Shown here one piece after another: positions 45,086 through 53,639 of a stretch of DNA of 55,819 nt. Position numbers and translations under genes: made by a program. The notes beneath the pieces were generated by a model that made no database searches, had not been told where the DNA came from, and was given only the letters and a program-made list of their open reading frames with translations. This DNA is from an uncultured Eubacteriales bacterium (GTDB lineage: Bacteria > Bacillota > Clostridia > Christensenellales > Aristaeellaceae). The stretch lies in assembly GCA_900315585.1 (NCBI GenBank), contig OMZP01000012.1, forward strand, positions 1-55,819. The letters run 5' to 3'. Each line of letters opens with the position of its first letter. Within the stretch, counting starts at the first letter, position 1.

Positions 45086-46702
45086 TTATTCAAGCTCGTC
45101 CGCGTTCATCCGGTCGGCGGTCTCGGCGAGGACGAGGCCCTCGTTGTTCTCACAGGCCAGGCGGATGGACCAATCGTTTTCAAACATCAGCACGGGCCGC
45201 CCGACGCGGTCCTCGGCGATGGCCGTGGTGCTGGTGAGGCGCAGTCGATCCAGCGGCTTGGGCGTCTCCACCACCCAGCGCACGTAGCGGAAGGGCAGGT
45301 TCTCCCGGGTGATGTTCACGCCGTATTCGCTCTTGAGGCGATACTCCAGCACGTCCATCTGCAAAACGCCCACCACGCCGGCGATCATCTCCTCCCGGCC
45401 GATGTTGGGCCGCTTGAAGGTCTGGATCGCGCCCTCCTGGGAGAGCTGGTTCACGCCCTTCAAAAACTGCTTGCGCTTCATGGAGTCCTCGGGGCTGACG
45501 CGGCAGAAGAACTCCGGCGCGAACAGCGGAATGCCGGAATAGCGCACGGGATTGCCGGTGCAGATGGTGTCGCCCAGGCGGAAGATACCGGGGTCGAACA
45601 GGCCGATGATGTCGCCGGGATAGGCGGTCTCCACCGTCTCGTGCTCCTGGGCCATGAAGGTCTGGGGCTGGGCCAGCTTGACGCGGGAATTGGTGGAGGA
45701 GTGCCACACGGTCATACCCTTTTCAAACACGCCGCTGCACACCCGCATGAAGGCCAGGCGATCCCGGTGGGCGGGGTTCATGTTGGCCTGAATCTTGAAG
45801 ATGAAGCCGGTGAACTTCTCGTCCGCGGGGTCGATGGGCCCCACCTCCTCGGCCACGCGGGGCGTGGGCGACTTGGTGTAGGTGAGGAACCGGTTCAGGA
45901 ACGGCTCCACGCCGAAGTTGTTGGTGGCCGAGCCGAAGAACATGGGCGTCAGCTGACCGGAGAGGATCTTTTCGAGGTCGAACTCATCCCCCGCCACGTC
46001 CAGCAGCTCGATGTCCTCCATCAGCTTGTCGTAGTAGGTCTGGCCGATCTTTGAAGGGCAGGCCGGATCGTCGATGGACACGGTCTCCACCTGCACCTGG
46101 GCCTGGCCGTGGTCGCCGCCGGTGTACAGCTCGATCAGCCGGGTGTCCCGGTGGTACACGCCCTTGAAATCGCCGTGGATGCCGATGGGCCAGTTCACCG
46201 GGCAGGACCGGATGCCCAGCACGGATTCGATGTCCTCCATCAGCTCGAAGGGGTCCCGGCCCGTGCGGTCCATCTTGTTGATGAAGGTGAAGATGGGGAT
46301 GCTGCGCAGGCGGCACACCTTGAACAGCTTGATGGTCTGCTCCTCCACGCCCTTGGCGTTGTCGATCAGCATGACCGCGCTGTCCGCCGCGACCAGGGTG
46401 CGGTAGGTGTCCTCGGAGAAGTCCTGGTGGCCGGGGGTGTCCAGGATGTTGATTCTGTAACCGTTGTAGTCAAACTGCATGGCCGACGACGTGACCGAGA
46501 TGCCGCGCTGCTTCTCGATCTCCATCCAATCGCTGGTGGCGTGGCGCGCGGCCTTCCTGGCCTTCACGCTGCCCGCCTGGCGGATCGCGCCGCCGTAGAG
46601 CAGCAGCTTTTCGGTCAGCGTGGTCTTGCCGGCGTCGGGATGGGAAATGATGGCGAAGGTGCGCCTGCGCGCCACTTCCGCCGCGAGTTCGGGATGATTC
46701 AT
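45086..46702 (-). CDS. prfC: peptide chain release factor 3
   Basis: 538 residues. RF3 is a GTPase that removes RF1/RF2 from the ribosome after termination. Motifs: TFAIISHPDAGKTTLTEKLLLYGGAI, RGISVTSSAMQFDYNGYRINILDTPGHQDFSEDTYRTL, TFINKMDRTGRDPFELMEDIE, GVVGVLQMDVLEYRLKSEYGV. ATG with AGGAGG 8 bases upstream. Expressed from the promoter at 46827-46856, which is embedded in a long inverted repeat. Confidence 0.97.
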   Translation of the reverse strand: MNHPELAAEVARRRTFAIISHPDAGKTTLTEKLLLYGGAIRQAGSVKARKAARHATSDWMEIEKQRGISVTSSAMQFDYNGYRINILDTPGHQDFSEDTYRTLVAADSAVMLIDNAKGVEEQTIKLFKVCRLRSIPIFTFINKMDRTGRDPFELMEDIESVLGIRSCPVNWPIGIHGDFKGVYHRDTRLIELYTGGDHGQAQVQVETVSIDDPACPSKIGQTYYDKLMEDIELLDVAGDEFDLEKILSGQLTPMFFGSATNNFGVEPFLNRFLTYTKSPTPRVAEEVGPIDPADEKFTGFIFKIQANMNPAHRDRLAFMRVCSGVFEKGMTVWHSSTNSRVKLAQPQTFMAQEHETVETAYPGDIIGLFDPGIFRLGDTICTGNPVRYSGIPLFAPEFFCRVSPEDSMKRKQFLKGVNQLSQEGAIQTFKRPNIGREEMIAGVVGVLQMDVLEYRLKSEYGVNITRENLPFRYVRWVVETPKPLDRLRLTSTTAIAEDRVGRPVLMFENDWSIRLACENNEGLVLAETADRMNADELE

Positions 46703-46778
46703 GATCGCTTCCTCCTGATCGTTGCTCGTCTCATTTCGTGTCCGAGGTCCGGCTTAAATCGGCCTGCACATGATAAAT

Positions 46779-46856
46779 GCTCCTTCGCGGGTAATACTAC
46801 GGTATGGTCTAAAAACCACAACTTGTATTGTAGTATTCCCGGAAGGAGCGTGTCAA
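46779..46856 (-). promoter_or_regulatory. prfC promoter within a long inverted repeat
   Basis: Minus strand: TTGACA (46856-46851), 18-base spacer, TACAAT (46832-46827). Arms GCTCCTTC..GGG.AATACTAC (46779-46800) and GTAGTATTCCC.GAAGGAGC (46830-46849) are complementary with small bulges; one arm covers the promoter spacer and -10, the other the early leader. Fits an operator dyad or leader hairpin. Confidence 0.6.
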
Positions 46857-46904
46857 TCACGCGGGGCTGTTGATTGCGTTAATATTCACAAAAAAAGGTT
46901 CTCA

Positions 46905-47345
46905 CTGAGGGGAAGGCTGGGGGCCGGGCGGGCGGCGCAACGCCGCCCCTACGGTTGTGCAGCCGCTGATGACCGGCTTTCAGAAAACGACCTCATCCGT
47001 CACGGCTTCGCCGTGCCACCTTCCCCTAAAGGGGAAGGCTGGAGTGCCGGGCGGGCGGCGCAACGCCGCCCCTACGGTTATGCAGCCGCTGATGACCGGC
47101 TTTCAGAGAACGACCTCATCCGCCCCTTCGGGGCACCTTTCCCAAAGGGGAAGGCTGGAGTGCCGGGCGGGCGGCGCAACGCCGCCCCTACGGTTGTGCA
47201 GCCGTCTATGATCGACTTTCAGAGAACGACCTCATCCGTCACGGCTTCGCCGTGCCACCTTCCCCTAAAGGGGAAGGCCTGGGGGCCGGGCGGGCGGCGC
47301 AACGCCGCCCCTACGGGAAGCGGACGCCAAGAATGGCGTCCCTAC
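46905..47345. repeat. composite repeat array, about 120-bp period
   Basis: Three full units and a partial fourth of GGGCGGGCGGCGCAACGCCGCCCCTACGG, a TTATGCAGCCGCTGATGACC-like spacer, ACGACCTCATCCG, a variable stem (CACGGC/GCCGTG or GCCCC/GGGGC), and CCTTCCCCTAAAGGGGAAGG. A GACGCCAAGAATGGCGTC palindrome ends it. From 46857 to 47448 no credible gene is present; open frames here are repeat translations. Confidence 0.85.
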
Positions 47346-47364
47346 GGGTCGGGACGCGGCAGCC

Positions 47365-47463
47365 GCTATTCCTATTGCCTATTGCCTATTCCCTATTGCC
47401 TATTCCCTGTTGCCTATTCCCTGTTCCCTGTTCCCTGTTCCCTACTCCCTAATCCCTAATCCC
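47365..47463. repeat. TTCCCTATTGCC/CCCTGTT microsatellite
   Basis: A long degenerate run of TATTCCC, TGTTCCC and TAATCCC units ending at the stop of the LysR gene. Confidence 0.8.
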
Positions 47464-48387
47464 TACTCCCTCAATCCCCAAATACCGCTTGATTTCGGCG
47501 ATGTACCGCTCGCCCATGGCGGAGAGGATGGCATTGTTCTTGACGATGTAGCCCACCTCCATGACGCTGTTGGGGTTGGTGCTGTCGGCCTCGTAGGGCA
47601 CGGCGATGTACTCCTGGCCGTTCAGCTCCTCGCAGATGATGCCGGAGCAGAGGGTGTAGCCGTTCAGCGCGGTCATCAGGTTCAGGTTGGTGGCCCGGTC
47701 GGTGGTCTTGATGCTGCGGGGATAGTCGTTGGTGGAGAGGATCTCCTCGGCGAAGTAGAAGGAGCTGTCGTCGCCCTGCTCAAAGGACAGGCAGGGATAG
47801 GGCGCCAGATCGTCGAAGGTGATGGACTGCTTCCCCGCCAGCGGGTGGCCCCGCCACAGGTACACGTAGGCATCGCAGTTGATCAGGTGGTGGAACGCCA
47901 AGCCGCTGGAGTGGAGCAGCTTGAGCAGCGCCTTGCGGTTGAAGTCGCTGAGATAGAGTATGCCGATCTCGCTGCGCATCTGGGCCACGTCGTTGATAAC
48001 GGAGAGGGTCTTGGTCTCCCGGATGGCGAACTCATACTTGGCCACGTCGTAGGCCTTCACCATCTCCACGAAGGCCTTCACGGCGAAGGAATAGTGCTGG
48101 CAGGACACGCCGAACTTCTGCTTGCGCTCCCCCGCCTTGCCGTACTTCTCCATCAGGTTCAGATACTGGCCGTAGACCTGGCGGGCGTAGGGCAGGAAAT
48201 CTGCGCCCTCGGCGGTCAGCGTCACGCCCCGGCCCGTGCGGTTGAACAGCACGATGCCCAGCTCCTTCTCCAGCTCCTTGATGGCGCTGGTCAGCGAGGG
48301 CTGGGACACGTACAGCTTCTCCGCGGCCCGGTTGATGGAGCCGATCTCGGAGATGGTGATGATGTAGTTCAGCTGCTGCAGGGTCAT
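47449..48387 (-). CDS. LysR family transcriptional regulator
   Basis: 312 residues from the ATG at 48387 (GGAGG upstream); a longer reading from 48501 would include the promoter. N-terminal HTH: LQQLNYIITISEIGSINRAAEKLYVSQPSLTSAIKELEKELG, linker FNRTGRGVTLTAEG, then the effector domain from about 90. Motifs such as CQHYSFAVKAFVEMVKAYD resemble clostridial LysR members of unknown target. Ends within a microsatellite, so the last residues (GVGIRD) may be variable. Confidence 0.92.
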   Translation of the reverse strand: MTLQQLNYIITISEIGSINRAAEKLYVSQPSLTSAIKELEKELGIVLFNRTGRGVTLTAEGADFLPYARQVYGQYLNLMEKYGKAGERKQKFGVSCQHYSFAVKAFVEMVKAYDVAKYEFAIRETKTLSVINDVAQMRSEIGILYLSDFNRKALLKLLHSSGLAFHHLINCDAYVYLWRGHPLAGKQSITFDDLAPYPCLSFEQGDDSSFYFAEEILSTNDYPRSIKTTDRATNLNLMTALNGYTLCSGIICEELNGQEYIAVPYEADSTNPNSVMEVGYIVKNNAILSAMGERYIAEIKRYLGIEGVGIRD

Positions 48388-48420
48388 GGCGCGGCCTCCA
48401 TTTCCGACGGTGTTTGTATT

Positions 48421-48450
48421 ATTATACACAAGCACTATAGTTTTGTCCAA
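48421..48450 (-). promoter_or_regulatory. promoter of LysR gene
   Basis: Minus strand: TTGGAC (48450-48445), 18-base spacer, TATAAT (48426-48421). Confidence 0.75.
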
Positions 48451-48555
48451 TAATTTAGCGTTATGGTATGATTTTGCTGATGAAGAAAGGGCGTTCTCCA
48501 AACACTTCCATGCAACGGGGTTTTCTTCGCAATACGATGTAATATTAAATTTTTA

Positions 48556-48662
48556 CAATCCCTCCGGCCCTACGGGCCACCTCCCTTTACACAAGGGAGG
48601 CTTGATAACGCTCCACCTATGGCTCCCCTGTGTAAGGGGAGCTGTCACCGAAGGTGACTGAG
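48556..48662. repeat. two-hairpin repeat variant (CCTCCCTT...AAGGGAGG type)
   Basis: Stem GGCCC/GGGCC, CCACC, then CCTCCCTTTACACAAGGGAGG; followed by GGCTCCCCTGTGTAAGGGGAGC and a GTCACCGAAGGTGAC hairpin. Confidence 0.75.
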
Positions 48663-48663
48663 G

Positions 48664-48804
48664 GGTTGTTTCAAAGCAGTCTTTTTCCGTTACATCATCG
48701 TAGGGGCGGCATTCTTGCCGCCCGGAGCGGATTCTCAGTCCGCGAACGCCATGAATGGCGTCCCTACGGTTGAGAACGCGCATGGACTATCGTTTGAGAC
48801 AGCC
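48664..48804. mobile_element. 141-bp MITE-like element (family 2)
   Basis: GGTTGTTTCAAAGCAGTC at the left end against the complement of GACTATCGTTTGAGACAGCC at the right; the interior has GTAGGGGCGGC and GACGCCATGAATGGCGTC palindromes. Lies just past the hflX stop codon. Confidence 0.65.
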
Positions 48805-48811
48805 TCTTGCT

Positions 48812-50566
48812 TTATGCCAGCATATTCAACACCCGCTGGTAGAGCGCCGCGTCCATCAGCGCCACCACCCGCGTGCCCTCGGCGGTGTACTCCTCCTCGA
48901 CCACCTGGCCCTTGCCATGGATCAGCGACAGCACGCCGCCCTTGTCGTAGGGGATCACCAGCTCCGCCCGATGGCGCAGGGCGGCGATTCTGCGGGAAAT
49001 CTCCGCCTTCAGCTTGTCCAGGCCCATGCCCTCCTTCGCCGAAATCAGGATGGCGTCGGCGGGCTCGATCATGCCGCCGACAGAGGCCCGATCCGCCTTG
49101 TTCAGCGCCTCCAGAATGGACTTGTCGGCGGCGCCCAGGTCGTTCAGCACCTCGAACACCGTCGCCCGCTGCTGGGCATAGTGGGGGCTGGAGAGGTCTG
49201 ACACCACCACGAGAAGATCCGCGTACAGCGCCTCCTCCAGCGTGGAGCGGAAGGCCTGCACCAGCTGGTGGGGCAGCTTGCGAATGAAGCCGACGGTGTC
49301 CACCACGAGGCAGCTGCGGTTGTCCGGCAGCTCCACATGGCGCATCACCGGGTCCAGCGTGGCGAACAGCTTGTCCTCCACCAGCACGTCCGCGCCGGAA
49401 AGGGCGTTCAGCAGCGTGGACTTCCCGGCGTTGGTGTAGCCCACCAGGGCCACCGTCGTCTGGCCGGTCTTCTCCCTGCGGGCGCGGCGCAGGTCCCGCT
49501 GCTTCTTGATCTCCTTCAGCTGGCCCTCCAGGTCGTCGATGCGCTTTCGGATGCGGCGGCGATCCACCTCCAGGCGGGTCTCGCCGGGGCCGCGGGTGCC
49601 AATGCCGCCGCCCAGCCTGGACAGGGACGTGCCCAGGCCGGTGAGCCGGGGCAGGCGGTACTTCATCTGGGCCAGCTCCACCTGCAGCTTGCCCTCGGCG
49701 GACTGGGCCCGCTGGGCGAAGATGTCCAGGATCAGCGCCGTGCGGTCAATCACCCGCACGCCCAGGATGTTCTCCAGGTTCTTCTGCTGGGCCCCGGTCA
49801 GCTCGTCGTCCAGGATGGCCAGGTCGATCTCCATGGCCTGGCAGGTCAGGGCCAGCTCCTCGGCCTTGCCGCTGCCGATGTAGGTGGCGCTGTCCGGGCG
49901 CTGGCGGTTCTGGATCACCCGGGTGATGACCATAGCCCCGGCGGTCTCCGCCAGGCTCGCCAGCTCGTCCAGGGATTCCTCGCTGTCCGTGGAGATCAGC
50001 ATGGCCTTTTCGACCTCCTCCACGATGCCGCCCTTCTCGATGGCCGCCTTCACCCGATCCTCGGCCAGCTCGATCTCCTTCATCCACAGCTGCTGGGGGA
50101 TGCGCCCGGGCTTCACCGGGCCCTTGAGGACGATGGACAGGTTGTCATACTCCATCTCCCCCAGGAACGCCGCGCTGATGCCGGTGCAGCGGCCCTCCCC
50201 CACGCCCACGGCGCACATGGAATCGAAGCGCAAAAGGCGCAGGGCCTGCAGGTCCACGTCGGACAGGTGCGCGTCCCCGCCGGGATGGGTGTGGATGCAG
50301 CGGAAGCCGGACAGCCGGTCCAGGTTCCTTCTCAGGTGCAGCTCCGGCAGGGCGATGGAGCCGATGGAGCCGATGGCGATCTCCAGCACCGAGCCGTCCC
50401 GGCCCAGGTACACCAGCATCTCCCGGTTCAACAGGTCCGTGTACCGCACCAGGAGGTTGAGCAGACGATCCGGCAGGAAGTCCGTCCTGCCAAACTCGGC
50501 GTCATACAGCTTTTCCAGCTCGTTCAGCGTGCTCTCGCGGATGCCGGTCAAATTGCCGTGAATCAT
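48812..50566 (-). CDS. hflX: GTPase HflX with JAMM-like N-terminal domain
   Basis: 584 residues from the ATG at 50566 (GGAGG upstream), longer than the 420-430-residue E. coli form. The N-terminal extra domain (about 1-180) contains IHTHPGGDAHLSDVD, which matches the JAMM/MPN+ metal motif HxH-x7-SxxD. The HflX part has the HflX-specific glycine-rich GTGIGTRGPGETRLE-type stretch (GGGIGTRGPGETRLEVDRRR), a coiled coil, then the G domain: VALVGYTNAGKSTLLNALSG, DPVMRHVELPD, DTVGFIRKLPHQLV, NKADRA. HflX splits stalled or heat-damaged ribosomes. Start overlaps the stop of a 52-residue membrane protein gene. Confidence 0.95.
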   Translation of the reverse strand: MIHGNLTGIRESTLNELEKLYDAEFGRTDFLPDRLLNLLVRYTDLLNREMLVYLGRDGSVLEIAIGSIGSIALPELHLRRNLDRLSGFRCIHTHPGGDAHLSDVDLQALRLLRFDSMCAVGVGEGRCTGISAAFLGEMEYDNLSIVLKGPVKPGRIPQQLWMKEIELAEDRVKAAIEKGGIVEEVEKAMLISTDSEESLDELASLAETAGAMVITRVIQNRQRPDSATYIGSGKAEELALTCQAMEIDLAILDDELTGAQQKNLENILGVRVIDRTALILDIFAQRAQSAEGKLQVELAQMKYRLPRLTGLGTSLSRLGGGIGTRGPGETRLEVDRRRIRKRIDDLEGQLKEIKKQRDLRRARREKTGQTTVALVGYTNAGKSTLLNALSGADVLVEDKLFATLDPVMRHVELPDNRSCLVVDTVGFIRKLPHQLVQAFRSTLEEALYADLLVVVSDLSSPHYAQQRATVFEVLNDLGAADKSILEALNKADRASVGGMIEPADAILISAKEGMGLDKLKAEISRRIAALRHRAELVIPYDKGGVLSLIHGKGQVVEEEYTAEGTRVVALMDAALYQRVLNMLA

Positions 50567-50721
50567 CTGTCGTCCTCCTGTTTGGAATTGATGGCATTGT
50601 CTGTCAAGCGATAAGCCGCGTAGCCGACCCAGATGAGCCACGTCCACTGCCACGCCCCCGTCCCCAGGCTGGCCGCGAGGTAAACAATCGCAGTGATGCA
50701 GGCGATGATCCAATGCTTCAT
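50563..50721 (-). CDS. 52-residue membrane protein upstream of hflX
   Basis: Starts at the ATG at 50721 with AGGAGG 7 bases upstream and ends in a TGA that overlaps the hflX ATG (ATGA). Sequence begins MKHWIIACITAIVYLAAS and continues WQWTWLIWVGYAAYRLTD: two short hydrophobic segments with several Trp, then a polar tail. No family is recognised. The strong ribosome site and the coupling overlap argue that it is translated. It may serve only to couple hflX translation to the hydrolase gene upstream, or be a small membrane peptide. Confidence 0.7.
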   Translation of the reverse strand: MKHWIIACITAIVYLAASLGTGAWQWTWLIWVGYAAYRLTDNAINSKQEDDR

Positions 50722-50733
50722 ATCAAGCACCTC

Positions 50734-51546
50734 CTATATCCTCTCAACTAACTCCTCGATCAGTCGGTTGACTTCCTCCGGTCGGTCGGTGTTGGCGTTG
50801 TGGCCCGCGCCCTCGATCCAGTGCAGCGGGATGCCTGTGTTCCTGTGCCAGGCCCTGCTGTATCGCTTGCAGGATCCGGCCCGATCCGATCTGCCGCAGA
50901 TCAGCAGCGCCGGGCAGTCGATTGCATAGGGCAGATCGGCCTCCATGGCCTCGGCCAGCATCCGCATGCCGTGGCCGGACAGCGCGGCGTAGCGGGCCTT
51001 GTCGCCGTCGTAGGTCATCATCATCTCCCGCATCAGCGCCCGGCCGTACTCCGTGGTGGACACGCCGTTCGTGCCGGATCTCAGCAGCCACTTCCACGGG
51101 TAATAACGGTACACCGGCTCCATCCTTTTCAGAAGCGCAATCTCGACGCCCGTCACGTACCGCCTTTGCAGCGGCGCGGAATCCACGGACACGAAGCCCG
51201 CCAGCTTCCCCGGGAAACGCTGGGCATAGGCCTGGCCCACGTAGCCGCCCATGGACTGGCCAACGATCACGGGCTTATCGAAGCCCTCGGCGGTCAGGAT
51301 CCCGTCCAGCCACCCCGCCGCGTCCATCAGCGTGAAGTCCAGCTGAAAGGGCCAGGAGGCGGCGTGTCCCGGCGGATCCCAGACCAGCAGACTGACCCTG
51401 CCCCGGAAGTGCTCCACCTGCTTCTCGAACAGCCGGTGATCCGCCGTCAGCCCCGGCAGCAGCGCCAGCGCCGGGCCGTTTCCCGGCAGCGCGTCCACCC
51501 AGTAATGGATCGCGCCGCGGGGCGTGTCATGCACCCGCTCGATCAT
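50734..51546 (-). CDS. alpha/beta hydrolase
   Basis: 270 residues from the ATG at 51546 (GGAGGGGAGG upstream). Single alpha/beta hydrolase fold: ALALLPGLTADHRLFEKQVEHF, LLVWDPPGHAASWP, VIVGQSMGGYVGQAYAQRFP (nucleophile Ser in GQSMGG), PALLICGRSDRAG (Asp) and WIEGAGHNANTDRPEEVNRLI (His). The whole triad is present. No signal peptide. Substrate unknown; general lipase/esterase or C-C hydrolase type. Twelve bases upstream of the small membrane protein gene, so likely one operon with it and hflX. Confidence 0.9.
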   Translation of the reverse strand: MIERVHDTPRGAIHYWVDALPGNGPALALLPGLTADHRLFEKQVEHFRGRVSLLVWDPPGHAASWPFQLDFTLMDAAGWLDGILTAEGFDKPVIVGQSMGGYVGQAYAQRFPGKLAGFVSVDSAPLQRRYVTGVEIALLKRMEPVYRYYPWKWLLRSGTNGVSTTEYGRALMREMMMTYDGDKARYAALSGHGMRMLAEAMEADLPYAIDCPALLICGRSDRAGSCKRYSRAWHRNTGIPLHWIEGAGHNANTDRPEEVNRLIEELVERI

Positions 51547-51624
51547 CCCCGCGCCTCCCCTCCGACATTTCCAGGACCCTGCTTCAAAATGAAGGTTCTT
51601 CACGGAAAGTTGGGGGATGACAAA

Positions 51625-51735
51625 CACCTCATCCGCCCCTTCGGGGCACCTTCCCCTCAAGGGGAAGGCTTAGTGCAGAAAGGCTTCCCCCTGGGGGGAA
51701 GCTGTCACCGTAGGTAACTGATGAGGGGGAAATCC
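51625..51735. repeat. two-hairpin repeat copy and GTCACC hairpin
   Basis: CCTCATCCGCCCCTTCGGGGCACCTTCCCCTCAAGGGGAAGG, then CTTCCCCCTGGGGGGAAGCTGTCACCGTAGGTAACTGATGAGGG. Confidence 0.8.
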
Positions 51736-51752
51736 CACAACTTTCCGTGATG

Positions 51753-51939
51753 AGCCAAAATGAATACGCCCGCATAATACAGCTGTAGGGGCGCCGTTGC
51801 GGCACCCGCCCATCATCCTGACCGCATTCCGCGATTCTGCGCGACAGCGATCGGGACCCGGCCCTGCCGGGAGGCGGGCGGCGCAACGCCGCCCCTACAA
51901 AGACATACCCGCTGTATGACTATGCGTCCTGAGACAGCC
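51753..51939. mobile_element. decayed MITE-like element (family 2)
   Basis: The right end CGTCCTGAGACAGCC matches the family-2 terminus. The left side shares ATACGC, ATA-TACAGC and TAGGGGCG with the inverted right side but its outer end is degenerate. Contains GGGCGGCGCAACGCCGCCC. No gene is seen in 51547-51992. Confidence 0.55.
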
Positions 51940-51992
51940 CCATTCAGTGTACTATGAAATCCGATGAATGTCAACGCCAAAGCCCTGTCGTC

Positions 51993-52415
51993 TCAGACGT
52001 ACTTGATGGCCTCGTCGTCCTCCTCGGTGCGGGGCTTTTCGCCCTTCTCCAGGCGCTCGCGATAGTCCTGGATGGCGGCGTGGAGGGCCTCCTCGGCCAG
52101 CACGGAGCAGTGCACCTTCACCGGCGGCAGCCCGCCCAGGGCCTCCATGACCATCTTGTTGGTCAGCTTCTCGGCCTCCTCCAGGGTCATGCCCTTCACC
52201 AGCTCGGTGGCCTTGCTGGACGTGGCGATGGCCGCGCCGCAGCCGAAGGTCTTGAACTTCACGTCGGTGATCACGTCGTTCTCCACCTTGATGTAGATGC
52301 GCATGATGTCGCCGCACTTGGCATTGCCCACGGTGCCCACGCCGCTGGCGTCCTCCATCTCGCCCATGTTGCGGGGGTTCATGAAGTGGTCCATGACCTG
52401 CTCGGTATATTCCAT
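51993..52415 (-). CDS. nifU: Fe-S cluster scaffold NifU/IscU-like
   Basis: 140 residues from the ATG at 52415 (AGGAGG upstream). The U-type scaffold assembles Fe-S clusters from sulfur delivered by NifS. Three cluster-binding Cys are in place: VGNAKCGDIMRIYI, KTFGCGAAIATSS and PVKVHCSVLAEEAL. The Asp after the first Cys (CGD) is typical. Only the N-terminal scaffold domain is present, as in clostridial NifU-like proteins. It follows nifS by 30 bases in an iscR-nifS-nifU operon. Confidence 0.95.
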   Translation of the reverse strand: MEYTEQVMDHFMNPRNMGEMEDASGVGTVGNAKCGDIMRIYIKVENDVITDVKFKTFGCGAAIATSSKATELVKGMTLEEAEKLTNKMVMEALGGLPPVKVHCSVLAEEALHAAIQDYRERLEKGEKPRTEEDDEAIKYV

Positions 52416-52445
52416 AATCGTGCCTCCTGTATGCACATTAAGTTT

Positions 52446-53639
52446 TCAGTCGTCGGTGCCCACGGTCTCCACGCCCTTGAGGAAATCGCTGTAGAGGGGG
52501 CTCATGGCCCGCAGCTTCGCCACGATCTCCTTCAGGCAGTCCACCACGTAGTCCGCTTCCTCCATCGTGTTCTCCTCGCACAGGCTCAGCCGCAGGCTGC
52601 CGTTGGCGTGCTCGTGGGAGACGCCGATGGCCAGCAGCACGTGGCTGGGGTCCAGGGAGCCGCTGGTGCAGGCGGAGCCGGAACTGGCCGCCACGCCCTT
52701 CAGGTCCAGGTGCAGCAGCACGCTCTCGCTCTCGATGAAGTAGAAGGACAGGTTCACGTTGCCGCACATGCGCTTCGTGGGATGGCCGTTCAGCTGCACG
52801 TGGGGAATCTCCTTCATGATCCGCTCGATCATGTGATCCCGAATGGCGCTCATCTTCGCGGCCTTGGCAGGGATGTCCGCGGTGGCTAGCTCGATGGCCT
52901 TGCCCAGGCCCACGATGCCGGGCAGGTTCTCGGTGCCGGGGCGCTGGCCGCGCTCCTGGGCGCCGCCGTTCATCAGCCGTTGCAGGCGCACGCCGTGGCG
53001 CATGTACAGCGCGCCGATGCCCTTGGGCGCGTGGAACTTGTGGCCGGACAGGCTCAAAAGGTCGATGTTCTGGGCCTTCACGTCGATCTCCACGTGGCCG
53101 ATGGCCTGCACCGCGTCGGTGTGGAACAGCACGCCGTGCCGCTTCGCCACCGCCGCCAGCTCCGGGATGGGCTCGATGGTGCCGATCTCGTTGTTGGCGT
53201 ACATGATGGACACCAGCACGGTGTCCGGCCGGATGGCCGCCTCCAGCTGCTCCGGCGTCACCAGGCCGTCGCTGTCCACGGGCAGGTAGGTGACCTCGAA
53301 GCCCTCCTTCTCCAGCTGCTGGCAGGTGTGCAGGATGGCGTGGTGCTCAAAGTTGGTGGTGATGATGTGCCTGCCCTTTTTGATATTGGCGTAGGCCGCG
53401 CCCCGCAGCGCCCAGTTGTCGGCCTCGGTGCCGCAACCGGTGAAGTAGATTTCCCGGGGTTCCGCGCCGATGGCCTTCCCCACCTGGGCCCGCGCCGCCT
53501 CCACCGCCTTGCGGGCTTCCCGGCCGAAGCCGTGCACCGACGAGGGATTGCCGTAGATCTCGCAGAAATAGGGCTGCATCGCCGCGAAGACCTCCTCGGT
53601 CACGCGGGTCGTCGCACCGTTGTCCATATAAACTCTCAT
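52446..53639 (-). CDS. nifS: cysteine desulfurase NifS/IscS-like
   Basis: 397 residues from the ATG at 53639, whose ATGA overlaps the iscR stop; a much longer frame upstream is the shadow of iscR. PLP enzyme taking sulfur from cysteine. Motifs: VYMDNGATTRVTEEV, TGCGTEADNWAL, EHHAI, YANNEIGTIEPI, FHTDAVQAIGHVEIDV, LSLSGHKFHAPKGIGALY (PLP lysine), NGGAQERGQRPGTEN, and the active-site loop SSGSACTSGSLDPSHVL with the catalytic Cys. Acts with NifU encoded next to it. Clear assignment. Confidence 0.97.
   Translation of the reverse strand: MRVYMDNGATTRVTEEVFAAMQPYFCEIYGNPSSVHGFGREARKAVEAARAQVGKAIGAEPREIYFTGCGTEADNWALRGAAYANIKKGRHIITTNFEHHAILHTCQQLEKEGFEVTYLPVDSDGLVTPEQLEAAIRPDTVLVSIMYANNEIGTIEPIPELAAVAKRHGVLFHTDAVQAIGHVEIDVKAQNIDLLSLSGHKFHAPKGIGALYMRHGVRLQRLMNGGAQERGQRPGTENLPGIVGLGKAIELATADIPAKAAKMSAIRDHMIERIMKEIPHVQLNGHPTKRMCGNVNLSFYFIESESVLLHLDLKGVAASSGSACTSGSLDPSHVLLAIGVSHEHANGSLRLSLCEENTMEEADYVVDCLKEIVAKLRAMSPLYSDFLKGVETVGTDD

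Noticed and set aside
46770..47459. 229-residue open frame with repeated GRRNAAPT blocks
   Set aside because: The apparent protein repeats are translations of the roughly 120-bp composite DNA repeat, which is also open in other frames.
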